Of a DNA stretch of 64,000 bases, positions 1 to 8,206 are shown piece after piece. Numbering within the stretch: position 1 is the stretch's first letter; each line of letters opens with the position of its first letter. The DNA comes from Rhizobiaceae bacterium (GTDB lineage: Bacteria > Pseudomonadota > Alphaproteobacteria > Rhizobiales > Rhizobiaceae). Where the stretch lies: the NCBI GenBank assembly GCA_019635775.1, contig JAHBYU010000006.1, positions 1 through 64,000 of the forward strand, given 5' to 3'. The notes under the pieces were generated by a model. It was not told where the DNA came from. It worked only from the letters and a program-made list of their open reading frames with translations, and searched no databases. Both the position numbers and the translations under genes were made by a program.

Positions 1-1
1 C

Positions 2-1210
2 ATGGGGCGGCTGCTTGAGGAGGTTGGTCTTTACGATCACCTATTTGGCCTTAGACAATGGTCCATTTTCGTTACCCCGCTTTTGCTTGAACATTTCTTT
101 GGAACTTCGCACGACTCAGAGCTCACGGCGAAGCTAGGCTGGAGCGCAAGCGACGCCGTTCGCTTGAGTAGCGCTCTCGTCAGGACAGTAAGGGCAGACC
201 CGACACGGATTCACCGAACCGACCTTCTCTCGACTGGACTAGATATTGCCACTTTGGATCGCATGTTACCAAGCTTCGTGCATCCAATTGGCCAGGTCAA
301 TCGCGACTATGCATCGCCCTTGGCGGCACGCGGGGCAGATATCATGTTCCGCCCCCTCATTGCCGGTGAAGGTGGCACGTTCGTTGCACCAGCGGCCTCT
401 ACCGTCGGACCCGCCTGTTACGAAGTCGTTGCAGGGGCTGCGCGCGTGGCTTTGTCGCCGTCGGAAGTTGCCGACCTTGTCGGAAAGGGGACCGAACGCG
501 CCGTCGCCGGCCTTCTGCGCTTCCGGGGCTTTTATCCGACTTTCGAAGGAGCAAAGTACAGCGAAGGCAAGGCTTACGATGCGGGCGAGTGTGACCTCGT
601 CCTTGAAGACGAGGGGAACATTCTGATAATCGAATGTAAGGGCAAGCCGCTAACACGCGCAACCATGGCGGCCGAACCGGGCGCAGCGCTTCTTGACTAC
701 GCGGGGGGTGTTATTGCGTCACAGGTTCAAGCGCTTCAGCATGAGCGTCTTTTACACGACAATGGCGAAATCCTGTTCGACGACGGGCGCCGGCTCCAAC
801 TCGGCGGGCGACGCGTTACGCGCTTAAGCGTGACGCTGCTTGACCATGGCTCGCTTCAGGACCGCTTCCTCTTCATCAATCTCGTCGAACCCCTGCTTCG
901 ATCGGAAATCATCTTCGATCAGAACGACCGCAATCGGAAACGCTTTCGCGATGTAAATGACGAACTCGACCGCCATCGCCGTGAGATGGAGTCGGCCCAG
1001 CAGCGAAGCAACGGTGTTTGGGCGGCGGCCTTGGGGACGGCATCGCTGAGCTTTGGTCAGCTCGCGTCAATTCTTGTCGACACCAACGACTTGGCTGCCC
1101 TCGTCGCGCGCATTCGCAAACCGGCCACATTTGGGACTATGAATCCGCTCCTTGAGTACCACTATATGAAAAAGCAAGGCCTGCTGACCTCGACAGGTGC
1201 AGGCTCCTAG
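2..1210 (+). CDS. PD-(D/E)XK nuclease-like protein, possibly 5'-truncated by window edge
   Basis: The reading frame runs from an ATG at the second base of the window to TAG, 402 residues, and may continue upstream of the window. I do not recognise a named family. The only clear motif is a restriction-endonuclease-like core at about residues 193-213: D198 lies in a strand after E196, and 13 residues on is E211-C-K213, fitting the D-x(n)-(E)xK nuclease signature. The rest is mixed alpha/beta without membrane segments; the C-terminal third is rich in charged helix. It sits in an integrated element next to an HNH protein and a recombinase, so a role in mobile-element biology or defence is an inference. 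Related NERD-type and Mrr-type proteins share this core, and nuclease activity is unproven. Confidence 0.6.
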   Translation: MGRLLEEVGLYDHLFGLRQWSIFVTPLLLEHFFGTSHDSELTAKLGWSASDAVRLSSALVRTVRADPTRIHRTDLLSTGLDIATLDRMLPSFVHPIGQVNRDYASPLAARGADIMFRPLIAGEGGTFVAPAASTVGPACYEVVAGAARVALSPSEVADLVGKGTERAVAGLLRFRGFYPTFEGAKYSEGKAYDAGECDLVLEDEGNILIIECKGKPLTRATMAAEPGAALLDYAGGVIASQVQALQHERLLHDNGEILFDDGRRLQLGGRRVTRLSVTLLDHGSLQDRFLFINLVEPLLRSEIIFDQNDRNRKRFRDVNDELDRHRREMESAQQRSNGVWAAALGTASLSFGQLASILVDTNDLAALVARIRKPATFGTMNPLLEYHYMKKQGLLTSTGAGS

Positions 1211-1535
1211 GCCGATTTAGGCCATAGAGGTCCTCGGCTGGGGAAGCTACCTGGAGTGTTGGCATTCGAAGTCGTATTGCGTGGGTGTAGAATTCGGATT
1301 TCACACTAGGAATGCCTCTCACGCAACCCGCATTCACACCTTCACGACTGAACGTCGAGTACTAGAGACCGGGCCGAGAATGTCAGCTATCTGGACTGAT
1401 CCGTTCGCAGCCGCGCCGCATCATGGGTTCGACTGTTGACCATCTGTAGATAAGCTCCGACGTTGAAAATGGATAGCGAAGGTTTCCGACGGCTCGCGAT
1501 TTTTGTAGAAGAACGCAGGGCCAAGCCAGCAACCG
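1211..1535. other. Intergenic gap, no gene supported
   Basis: About 325 bases without a convincing reading frame. Only short frames occur, such as a 32-codon frame from ATG at 1469 that stops at 1565 and overlaps the HNH gene start. An 11-base word ATTTCACACTA at 1298-1308 recurs at 3391-3401 upstream of the recombinase. The gap presumably holds the promoter of the HNH gene, but I cannot place it. Confidence 0.5.
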
Positions 1536-3059
1536 GTGACCTTCGTGACGCTCATCTCCGAATATGAAGCTGCGACTTTGACGGCGATGTCGCCGGACTT
1601 GCTGCGCTGGTTCGTCAGTTACGCGCCCAAACAAGGTAGCAATCGCAAGCTGAAACTCGCAAAGAAGGAAGACGATACTTGGTTCTTCGACAAGAACGAC
1701 GTCATTGAATTCGATGCGTGGTTGAAGATGCCCTGGCCCAGTCAGGATGGTCAACGGCCGCCGGTTCCTACCGGCATCCGCCGAGAGATCAAGGCAGAAG
1801 CTGGTGGCGCCTGCGCGATCTGCCACGATCACAAAGATACCTGTGAGGCAGCGCATCTGGATGCGGTTGCTGCTAGTAAGAATAACCATCCCGAAAACCT
1901 GATCTGGCTGTGCGCCAACCATCACACCGCGTTTGACAGTAACCTTTTCGTCCCCACCGAGGATGAGGAGGAGTTCGTCCGCAGTTTCAAGACTGTGCTG
2001 CGTCGGTTTAGAATTATGCTCTGGCGAACCCAGCACCAAGTCAGCCATACACTGTTCATTGTTCTGGATAACTGTGCCCACCTCGCCAAAGAGCTTGAGG
2101 TGGCCAAAACTCCAGAGCAGGTCCATGCGGTCGAGCACATCGCCAAGAAGACGCTGACAGAGCTGCCAAAGCTCGCCCCGATTTCAAAGACGGATCCGAA
2201 ATACGGGGCCTATAAATTGATCACCGACAATGTGTTGGGCTTAGTCCAGAGCAAAACGCCCCTCGCCGAGAAGCTCAAGTCGGCGGCAATCGCTCGCGAA
2301 GACTATGTCGCCGCGTTCGGCTTTGTCATGTGCCCACTTTGCGGGGGAAGTGGTCGACACGAGGGTTTCGACTGTCCGGTTTGCGGTGGTGACCGCGAGA
2401 TCGGGAAAGAAGAAGCGTTACGGGTAGACCTCAAGCAGTTCGACAAGGTCGATTGCCCAATCTGCGAGGGAGAGGGCGTCGTTGACGGAGCGATGTGCCC
2501 GGCATGCGGTGGCGAGGCCCAGATTGACCGGCGCTATGCCGATCAGATCGACGTTAAGGACTATGAAAAAGTCGCCTGCCCGCTCTGCGATCAAGCCGGC
2601 CAAAGCCTGGCAGACTGTCCAGTGTGTGGCGGGAACGGCGAGGTCGATCGACGCGACCTCGATCAGATCGACCTCAAGAACTACAGTGAGGTTGATTGTC
2701 CGCTATGCAACGGTTCAGGCCACTACAATGGCCGCAATTGTCCCGAATGCGGAGGCGAGGGTCGCTTGCAGCGTCGATATGCAGATCAAATCGACTTGCG
2801 GCACTACGAGAAAGTGGATTGCCCCCTTTGTAGCGGAAGCGGGCATCGCAACGGCATGGAGTGCCAGATTTGCGGTGGAGAACGGTTCATTGACCGGAAG
2901 GATCTCGATAAGATCGACCTCAGCGCCTACGACGTGGTGGAATGTCCGGTTTGCGAGGGCCAGCGGACGCTGCACGGAGAAGAGTGTCCGGCCTGCGGAG
3001 GCGAAGGCGAGATGGAGCGGCAATTCGCTGACAACATAGATATCAGCGAATATCGCTAG
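1536..3059 (+). CDS. HNH endonuclease with MerR/excisionase-like N-terminus and six double-CxxC zinc-ribbon repeats
   Basis: 507 residues from a GTG start; a later GTG at 1545 is possible. Residues 10-70 resemble an excisionase/MerR-type winged helix (a short helix-turn-helix followed by a D-x-x-x-F-D-x-W-L ending). Residues 90-135 form an HNH fold: C93xxC96, A-H107-L, N121, C126xxH129-H130. Residues 140-260 are helical. From C266 to the C-terminus there are six tandem units of 38-41 residues, each with two CxxC pairs in a CPxCxGxG-CPxCGG pattern like the DnaJ cysteine-rich domain, joined by a D-Q-I-D-L-x-x-Y linker. That gives 24 cysteines, enough for one zinc site per unit or more. The domain combination suggests DNA targeting plus cleavage, but function is unknown. 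It lies in the integrated element between a PD-(D/E)XK protein and the integrase. Confidence 0.8.
   Translation: MTFVTLISEYEAATLTAMSPDLLRWFVSYAPKQGSNRKLKLAKKEDDTWFFDKNDVIEFDAWLKMPWPSQDGQRPPVPTGIRREIKAEAGGACAICHDHKDTCEAAHLDAVAASKNNHPENLIWLCANHHTAFDSNLFVPTEDEEEFVRSFKTVLRRFRIMLWRTQHQVSHTLFIVLDNCAHLAKELEVAKTPEQVHAVEHIAKKTLTELPKLAPISKTDPKYGAYKLITDNVLGLVQSKTPLAEKLKSAAIAREDYVAAFGFVMCPLCGGSGRHEGFDCPVCGGDREIGKEEALRVDLKQFDKVDCPICEGEGVVDGAMCPACGGEAQIDRRYADQIDVKDYEKVACPLCDQAGQSLADCPVCGGNGEVDRRDLDQIDLKNYSEVDCPLCNGSGHYNGRNCPECGGEGRLQRRYADQIDLRHYEKVDCPLCSGSGHRNGMECQICGGERFIDRKDLDKIDLSAYDVVECPVCEGQRTLHGEECPACGGEGEMERQFADNIDISEYR
2331..3056 (+). repeat. Six tandem coding repeats of about 123 bp (double CxxC units)
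   Basis: Units start at 2331, 2454, 2577, 2697, 2820 and 2943. Five are 120-123 bp and the last is shortened at the C-terminus. Each encodes two CxxC pairs separated by about ten residues, then a charged linker ending in I/V-D-L/V-x-x-Y/F. Linkers alternate between a Y/F-A-D-x-I-D type (units 2, 4, 6) and a D-L-D-x-I-D type (units 3, 5), so the array looks built from a two-unit module. DNA identity between units is partial, so this is protein-level repetition under selection rather than a fresh duplication. Confidence 0.85.
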
Positions 3060-3485
3060 TACCCAGTCCAGTGAGTCCTATTGGTGGGCGAGACGCTTCC
3101 GATGCAGTTGGCACAAGGATCGCTTTCCCGTTGCTCCGCCTGGATCACGCAGCGCTCGGCCGACGCAAGTCGACGCTCTTACGGCGCGTCTGAGCCGTCT
3201 CTCATTTACGCAAGATAGGCCCGCGCTCTCGATAACTCCGTGGGGTGAAGCTGCATGTATATATCAAACGAGTTTGTTGGACCCAAAGAGCCAACCCCAA
3301 ACACAGCTCCGCTACGCTTTGAACCCGACATCCGTTTGGGTCAAAGTCGTTATCGCTCCGGGTTGAAACTCTAGTTAGGGTGAAAGTCACATTTCACACT
3401 ATCGAGATATTCAATGAGCCCAAACGGCTTGTTGAATAGCGGATTCCATGCGACATGAGTGGGCATGATCTGAGGTGACCCCCAC
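3060..3485. other. Intergenic gap before the recombinase
   Basis: About 425 bases with no supported gene. It contains an inverted repeat GTGAAA-gtcaca-TTTCAC at 3380-3397, which overlaps the second copy of the word ATTTCACACTA (3391-3401). The position about 90-110 bases upstream of the recombinase start would suit an operator or recombination-directionality site. No excisionase gene is visible here. Confidence 0.5.
3380..3397. promoter_or_regulatory. Inverted repeat upstream of recombinase gene, possible operator
   Basis: GTGAAA and TTTCAC arms are separated by six bases. It lies 89 bases before the recombinase ATG. No protein partner can be named from sequence alone. Confidence 0.3.
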
Positions 3486-4727
3486 ATGCACATGACAGTC
3501 CGCAAGAGAAAGTGGAAGACCGCCAAAGGTGAGGCGAAAGAGGCTTGGGTAGTAGACTATGCCGATAGTGGCGGTGTCCGACGACTGAAGACCTTTGAGC
3601 GGAAAAAGGAGGCCGACGCGTTCAAGGCCGCTGCAACGACGCAGATCAGCGATGGGGTACATGTAGCCGAAAGCCAGACCGTCACTGTCGAGAAAGCCGC
3701 AGGGGATTGGTTGCGTTCCTGCGAGCATGCTGGACTGGAACGCGCCACACTCGATCAGTATCGGCAGCACGTCGATTTGCACATCAAGCCATTTCTAGGT
3801 GCGGTTCAGTTGTCAAAGCTCGGCGTGCCGACCGTACGAGCCTTTCAGGACAAACTTCGTGAGGACGGTCGATCCCCATCGATGGTGAAGAGGGTCACTG
3901 TCAGCTTGGGCGGCATCCTTGCCGATGCACAGGAGCGTGGCACTTGTGCTCGCAATGCTGTGCGGGAAATGTCGAAACGCCGGACCAAAGGACGCGCAAG
4001 GCAGTCAGAACGACGTCAGAAGGCGCGCCTTCGGGTCGGTGTAGACATTCCAACGCCAGCAGAGATCAGCACGCTCCTCGGAGCTGCAGAGGGGCGCTAC
4101 AGGCCGCTGCTTGTCACCGCGGTGTTTACAGGCATGCGAGCATCCGAGCTTCGCGGGCTGCGGTGGTCGGATGTCGATCTGCAAGAGCACGTGATCCATG
4201 TGCGCCAGCGCGCAGACAAGTACCAAGAGATTGGGATGCCGAAGTCCGACGCCGGCCAACGGACGATTCCGATTGGGGTCAATCTCATCAATACGCTTAG
4301 GGAATGGAAGCTGGGGTGTCCCAAGGGCGACCTCGACCTCGTCTTCCCGAACGGTGAAGGCAACATCGAGTGGCACCCAAACATAATCAAGCGTGGATTA
4401 ATTCCACCTCAGGTGAAGGCCGGCCTAATGGTCGACACCGGTCAGAGGGACGGGGAGGGGCGTCCGATCATGGCGGCAAAATACACCGGTCTACACTCGC
4501 TCAGGCACTTCTTTGCGTCCTGGTGCATCAACCAGCCGCAGCACGGTGGGCTCGGTCTGCCGCCCAAGGTGGTTCAGGAGCGCATGGGCCATTCGTCGAT
4601 CACGATGACCATGGACGTCTATGGTCATCTCTTCCCAAGTACGAACGATTCCGATGCTCTCGCAACGGCCGAGGAAAAGCTTCTCTCGGCCGCCAATGCG
4701 ACACAGATGCGACATGGCGCCAGTTGA
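3486..4727 (+). CDS. Tyrosine recombinase / phage-type integrase
   Basis: 413 residues. It would catalyse site-specific strand exchange for integration and excision of the element. The order is N-terminal arm-binding-like segment (about 1-60), SAM-like core-binding domain (about 65-160) and catalytic domain (about 185-395). Catalytic residues are visible: R218 in G-M-R-A-S-E-L-R, H337-x-x-R340 in H-S-L-R-H, H369 in M-G-H-S-S, and nucleophile Y379 in D-V-Y-G-H-L-F. Length is normal for P4/Rci-like integrases, and the gene looks intact. It runs toward the 3' end of tRNA-Gln with 35 bp between them, the usual arrangement for an integrase beside its own attachment site. A second start (third codon, ATG) is possible. 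Confidence 0.95.
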   Translation: MHMTVRKRKWKTAKGEAKEAWVVDYADSGGVRRLKTFERKKEADAFKAAATTQISDGVHVAESQTVTVEKAAGDWLRSCEHAGLERATLDQYRQHVDLHIKPFLGAVQLSKLGVPTVRAFQDKLREDGRSPSMVKRVTVSLGGILADAQERGTCARNAVREMSKRRTKGRARQSERRQKARLRVGVDIPTPAEISTLLGAAEGRYRPLLVTAVFTGMRASELRGLRWSDVDLQEHVIHVRQRADKYQEIGMPKSDAGQRTIPIGVNLINTLREWKLGCPKGDLDLVFPNGEGNIEWHPNIIKRGLIPPQVKAGLMVDTGQRDGEGRPIMAAKYTGLHSLRHFFASWCINQPQHGGLGLPPKVVQERMGHSSITMTMDVYGHLFPSTNDSDALATAEEKLLSAANATQMRHGAS

Positions 4728-4762
4728 GGAGTGGCGTCGAGACTTAAGTGCTTGATTTTGTT

Positions 4763-4836
4763 TGGCTGGGGAACCTGGATTCGAACCAGGACTAACGGAG
4801 TCAGAGTCCGTGGGTCTACCGTTAACCTATTCCCCA
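4763..4836 (-). tRNA. tRNA-Gln(CTG)
   Basis: A 74-nt cloverleaf read on the minus strand. The acceptor TGGGGAA pairs with TTCCCCA, the discriminator is G and CCA is encoded. The anticodon arm is ACGGA-CTCTGAC-TCCGT with anticodon CUG. The T arm contains GGTTCGAATCC. Its 3' end faces the recombinase gene, so it is the likely integration target of the element to its left. Confidence 0.95.
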
Positions 4837-4852
4837 ACAGATTCGCGATCCC

Positions 4853-4868
4853 GGTGCCAAAAGGCACC
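4853..4868. other. Perfect 6-bp hairpin in tRNA-Gln leader
   Basis: GGTGCC-aaaa-GGCACC lies between the predicted promoter and the mature 5' end of tRNA-Gln. It may be a processing element of the pre-tRNA; this is only an inference from position. Confidence 0.35.
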
Positions 4869-4895
4869 AACAGTCGGTCGCGCCGGAACGGGTGC

Positions 4896-4923
4896 CTTGT
4901 AGCCTTGTGCCCGAAATAGTCAA
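4896..4923 (-). promoter_or_regulatory. Sigma70-type promoter for tRNA-Gln
   Basis: On the minus strand, -35 TTGACT (4923-4918) and -10 TACAAG (4901-4896) are separated by 16 bases. The predicted start is about 50 bases upstream of the mature tRNA 5' end. Confidence 0.5.
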
Positions 4924-4986
4924 GCCCGACCGTTGGTCATGATTTTTGGCGGAGATGCAACGTCAGATATGAGCCCGAGCCTTCCA

Positions 4987-6648
4987 TCACAGCGCTTTAC
5001 TGATGGCTGTAAGCCAAATCACGACGGCGCATGCCCCGGCATCGGGATGTCCGATGGCGCGCTTGCCAAGATAGCTGGCACGTCCCAGCGCCGGATACAT
5101 GTCGCTTGTTGCCTTTGCCCCTTCTTTCGCGGCGGTTGCAGCATCTGAGAAATTGCCAGACCTTCGCCAGGCCTCGATGGCTGGCGACAGCGCATCGACC
5201 ATGGTCCGGTCGCCAGGCTTAGCGCCGCCGAGTTCCATGATCGAACTCGTTGCGGCCTCGAACGCTGTCAGCCAATCCTGTCCGGACGGGACCGGCTTTC
5301 CGGAAAGACTTGCGGACGCCCGCAAAAGTGCCGTCGCGTAAAAGGGGCCGGAGCTTCCGCCGATAGCCCTGCGGAGACTGTTTCCGGCATCAAAGAGCAG
5401 CCGCGACGGCGTAGAATAGCTGTCGTCCCCGAGTGCGCGGAGCGCATCGGCGGCGCGCGCCATGCTGGCGCCCAGATCACCGTCACCCGACTTCGCATCA
5501 AGATCACCCAATTCGTCCTCTGCCGCCGAAAGGGCAACCGCGACGGCGAGTGTGACGCACTTCAGGTTGGCGGAAAGCGGGCCGGGATCGGACTTGGAAG
5601 GCTGGGGTTGTGCTGGCGCCTTGATCAGCTTTCGTGCGGCAAGACGTCCGTCGCCTAACCATGCCGGGGCGTAGGTTGGATCATCGAGTAAACTGTTCCT
5701 TTGCTCGTCCAGCGGCAGCACGCTGAGCGAGCATCCGGGCATCTCGATCGCTGTCATAAAATTGCCGCACCATGCGCGCTCGACCGCGATGCCCCGCCCC
5801 CGAAGGTCGGCAAGCGCTTCGCGCGAGATAATAGCCAATTCCATGGGCGGGGTACCTCCCAGACCATTGACCAGAAGGGCGACCTTGGATCCCGATTTCA
5901 ATTCGAGGTCCGAGACGATCGTGTCCAGCAACGACGTGACGATTCTGGCCGCTGACTGGATAGCCGTTCGATCAACGCCTTTCTCGCCATGAATCCCGAG
6001 CCCGAACTCAATCTCATCCCCGCCAATCTCGAATCCGGGCTTGCCAACCGAGGGAACAGTGCACGCACCGAGGGCCACGCCCATCGATCCGAGTGAAGCG
6101 GCAGCGCTGCGAGCGATGCTGGCGACTTCGGCAACTGTAAGGCCGCGTTCAGCGGCAGCACCGGCAAGCTTGTGCACGAGCACGGTTCCTGCGATGCCTC
6201 GCCTGCGGTCCTTCGCGACTATGTCTCGGAGGGCAACGTCGTCGGCGACTATGACGACCTCCACCGGAATACCCTGCTGGCGCGCAAGCTCGGCGGCGAG
6301 CCCGAAATTGAGGCGGTCTCCGGTATAGTTCTTGACGACGAGGACGCAGCCTGCCGGGCCACTGGCGGCGAGGATCGCGGCAAGAACCGCATCCGTGCTT
6401 GGCGAGGTAAAAACGTCGCCCGCGACGGCGGCAGTCAGCATGCCTTTTCCGACATAGCCTGCATGGGCTGGCTCATGGCCGCTGCCGCCGCCGGAAATGA
6501 CCGAGACCTTGCGTTCGGCGGCCGGTGGCAGATCGGCGCGAAGCACAACATCCTCGCTTTCCAGCAATGCGAGTCCCGGGGAAAGGTCAACTGTCCCTTC
6601 GAGCAACTCGCGAACCAGTCGTCGCGGCTCGTTGATTAGCTTCTTCAT
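4987..6648 (-). CDS. Dihydroxyacetone kinase, single-chain DhaK-DhaL type
   Basis: 553 residues from the ATG at 6648, chosen because GGAGGGG stands seven bases upstream; an in-frame extension of 43 residues has no such site. It would phosphorylate dihydroxyacetone or a related ketose with ATP. The N-terminal Dak1 domain (about 1-330) has the GGGSGHEP loop at 53-60 and the covalent substrate-binding H220 in G-L-G-I-H-G-E-K-G. The C-terminal Dak2/DhaL domain (about 360-553) has the Mg-ATP motif K-S-G-D-G-D-L-G. Length matches ATP-dependent fused kinases rather than the split PTS-dependent system, and no DhaM is nearby. Tetrulose kinases of the same family (DerK/LerK types) cannot be excluded. 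It stands alone. Confidence 0.9.
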   Translation of the reverse strand: MKKLINEPRRLVRELLEGTVDLSPGLALLESEDVVLRADLPPAAERKVSVISGGGSGHEPAHAGYVGKGMLTAAVAGDVFTSPSTDAVLAAILAASGPAGCVLVVKNYTGDRLNFGLAAELARQQGIPVEVVIVADDVALRDIVAKDRRRGIAGTVLVHKLAGAAAERGLTVAEVASIARSAAASLGSMGVALGACTVPSVGKPGFEIGGDEIEFGLGIHGEKGVDRTAIQSAARIVTSLLDTIVSDLELKSGSKVALLVNGLGGTPPMELAIISREALADLRGRGIAVERAWCGNFMTAIEMPGCSLSVLPLDEQRNSLLDDPTYAPAWLGDGRLAARKLIKAPAQPQPSKSDPGPLSANLKCVTLAVAVALSAAEDELGDLDAKSGDGDLGASMARAADALRALGDDSYSTPSRLLFDAGNSLRRAIGGSSGPFYATALLRASASLSGKPVPSGQDWLTAFEAATSSIMELGGAKPGDRTMVDALSPAIEAWRRSGNFSDAATAAKEGAKATSDMYPALGRASYLGKRAIGHPDAGACAVVIWLTAISKAL

Positions 6649-6781
6649 GAAATCCCCTCCATGCAATGACGCAGTCTGGTACTTGCCGGATCGGAAGTGA
6701 CTCCGCAAGCGGGCGAGGTCGCCCCTTACAAGGCGGCCAGCCGGGAGGAAAGTGTGATTTCGGAAATTGGGCCGCACCCGC

Positions 6782-6810
6782 TTGGTGATTGGCGTTTCCG
6801 CTGTTATCTT
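6782..6810 (+). promoter_or_regulatory. Candidate sigma70 promoter for ppx-rlmE
   Basis: TTGGTG (6782-6787) and TATCTT (6805-6810) with a 17-base spacer, about 65 bases upstream of the GTG start of the ppx-like gene. Confidence 0.35.
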
Positions 6811-6877
6811 TTGTCCAACTGAAAATTAGGCGGCCTGCTGCGTCCGAAAGGTTCGCGCGGCGCATGAGGATACTAAA

Positions 6878-8206
6878 GTGGATGACCGCGACATCGGCGT
6901 TGATGCGTCGGCAGCGGGTGTGGGTAGAGCTTTCAGGCCGCTAGCAGGCCAAGAGATCCGTTCCGGTGGCGTGAATGACATTTCGTCGTCGGTTGCCGGG
7001 CAGCAAAGCAGCCCCCCCTCCGGAACTAAGGTAAAGAGACGTCGCAAGCGCAAGCGTGGGCGAAAGGTGTTTGCGCGGGACATGGAAACTGCCCCGACGC
7101 AGGACAAGTCAACCGCAACGCAAACCGCTTCTGCCATTGCCGCTGAGCCCGCGCATCCAATCTTGCCCCGCCATGGGCCAAGAAAGCCGCAGCAGAACGA
7201 ACTTCCGGTTTTTGCCGCGCTTGACCTTGGAACCAACAATTGTCGGCTCCTTGTTGCTGTCCCGGGACGACCAGGACAGTTCAGAGTGATCGATGCTTTT
7301 TCACGTATCGTACGGCTTGGCGAAGGTTTGGGCGCCAGCGGTCGCCTTTCCGAAGCGGCCATGACGCGGGCCGTGGAGGCGCTGAAAGTTTGTGGCGACA
7401 AGTTGCGCATGCGCAAGATCGAAAGCGCACGGCTTGTCGCCACGGAAGCCTGTAGATCCGCGGCCAACGGTGAAGAGTTTCTGGAAAGGGTCAGTCGGGA
7501 GACGGCGCTTACACTTGAAATTATCGATCGCAAGACTGAAGCCCGGCTGGCGGTGTCCGGTTGCGGATCGCTGGTCGAACGCGATACGCACGGCGTCGTG
7601 TTGTTCGATATAGGTGGAGGATCCTCGGAGATCGCGCTGATCGACGTGAGCGGGCACCGCTCGCCTCGCCTTGCCAGCCATATCGTTGCCTGGACATCCT
7701 TGCCCGTCGGCGTCGTCACGCTTGCCGAGAAGTTCGGTGGCCGTCACGTTTCTCGCCAGACATTCCAGGCCATGGTCGAGCATGTCGGGGGATTGCTCGA
7801 GGGCTTCGTCGATCGCAACCGGCTCAATCATTTGCGCGCAGGCGAAAGGTTCCATCTACTTGGCACATCGGGGACGGTCACCACTCTTGCCGGCGTCCAT
7901 CTCGAATTGGACCGCTATGACAGGCGGCGAGTGGACGGGTTGTGGATGGACGGCGGGAGCGTCGACCGGATGATTGACAAGCTGCTTGGGTGGGACTTCC
8001 AGCAACGCGTTGGAAATGCCTGCATTGGTGCGGACAGGGCCGATCTTGTGCTGGCAGGATGTGCAATCCTTGAAGCTATTCGTGCGCAATGGCCATCTGA
8101 CCGGCTGCGTGTGGCAGACCGGGGCCTGCGGGAAGGCATTCTCTCGGAACTCATGGGGGACGCAGGCGTGTGGCGCCGTGGCTGGCGAGGTGGGGGCAGG
8201 GCATGA
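6878..8206 (+). CDS. ppx: Ppx/GppA family phosphatase (exopolyphosphatase or pppGpp phosphatase)
   Basis: 442 residues from GTG. The protein belongs to the actin-like ASKHA fold. The first phosphate loop is at about residue 112 ([10 protein letters not shown]) and the second is D-I-G-G-G-S-S-E. It would remove terminal phosphates from polyphosphate and/or pppGpp; the family cannot be split on sequence alone. It lacks the C-terminal HD domain of long Ppx proteins. The first 100 residues precede the conserved domain and hold a strongly basic run ([13 protein letters not shown]), so the true start might be later, for example M69. Its stop overlaps the rlmE start by ATGA, suggesting translational coupling. 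Confidence 0.85.
   Translation: MDDRDIGVDASAAGVGRAFRPLAGQEIRSGGVNDISSSVAGQQSSPPSGTKVKRRRKRKRGRKVFARDMETAPTQDKSTATQTASAIAAEPAHPILPRHGPRKPQQNELPVFAALDLGTNNCRLLVAVPGRPGQFRVIDAFSRIVRLGEGLGASGRLSEAAMTRAVEALKVCGDKLRMRKIESARLVATEACRSAANGEEFLERVSRETALTLEIIDRKTEARLAVSGCGSLVERDTHGVVLFDIGGGSSEIALIDVSGHRSPRLASHIVAWTSLPVGVVTLAEKFGGRHVSRQTFQAMVEHVGGLLEGFVDRNRLNHLRAGERFHLLGTSGTVTTLAGVHLELDRYDRRRVDGLWMDGGSVDRMIDKLLGWDFQQRVGNACIGADRADLVLAGCAILEAIRAQWPSDRLRVADRGLREGILSELMGDAGVWRRGWRGGGRA

Noticed and set aside
1383-2138. 251-residue frame antisense to the HNH gene
   Set aside because: Shadow of the coding strand; the plus-strand frame has clear motifs and continues beyond it.
6826-7719. 297-residue antisense frame over ppx
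   Set aside because: Serine/arginine-rich low-complexity composition typical of complement frames in GC-rich DNA; no motif.
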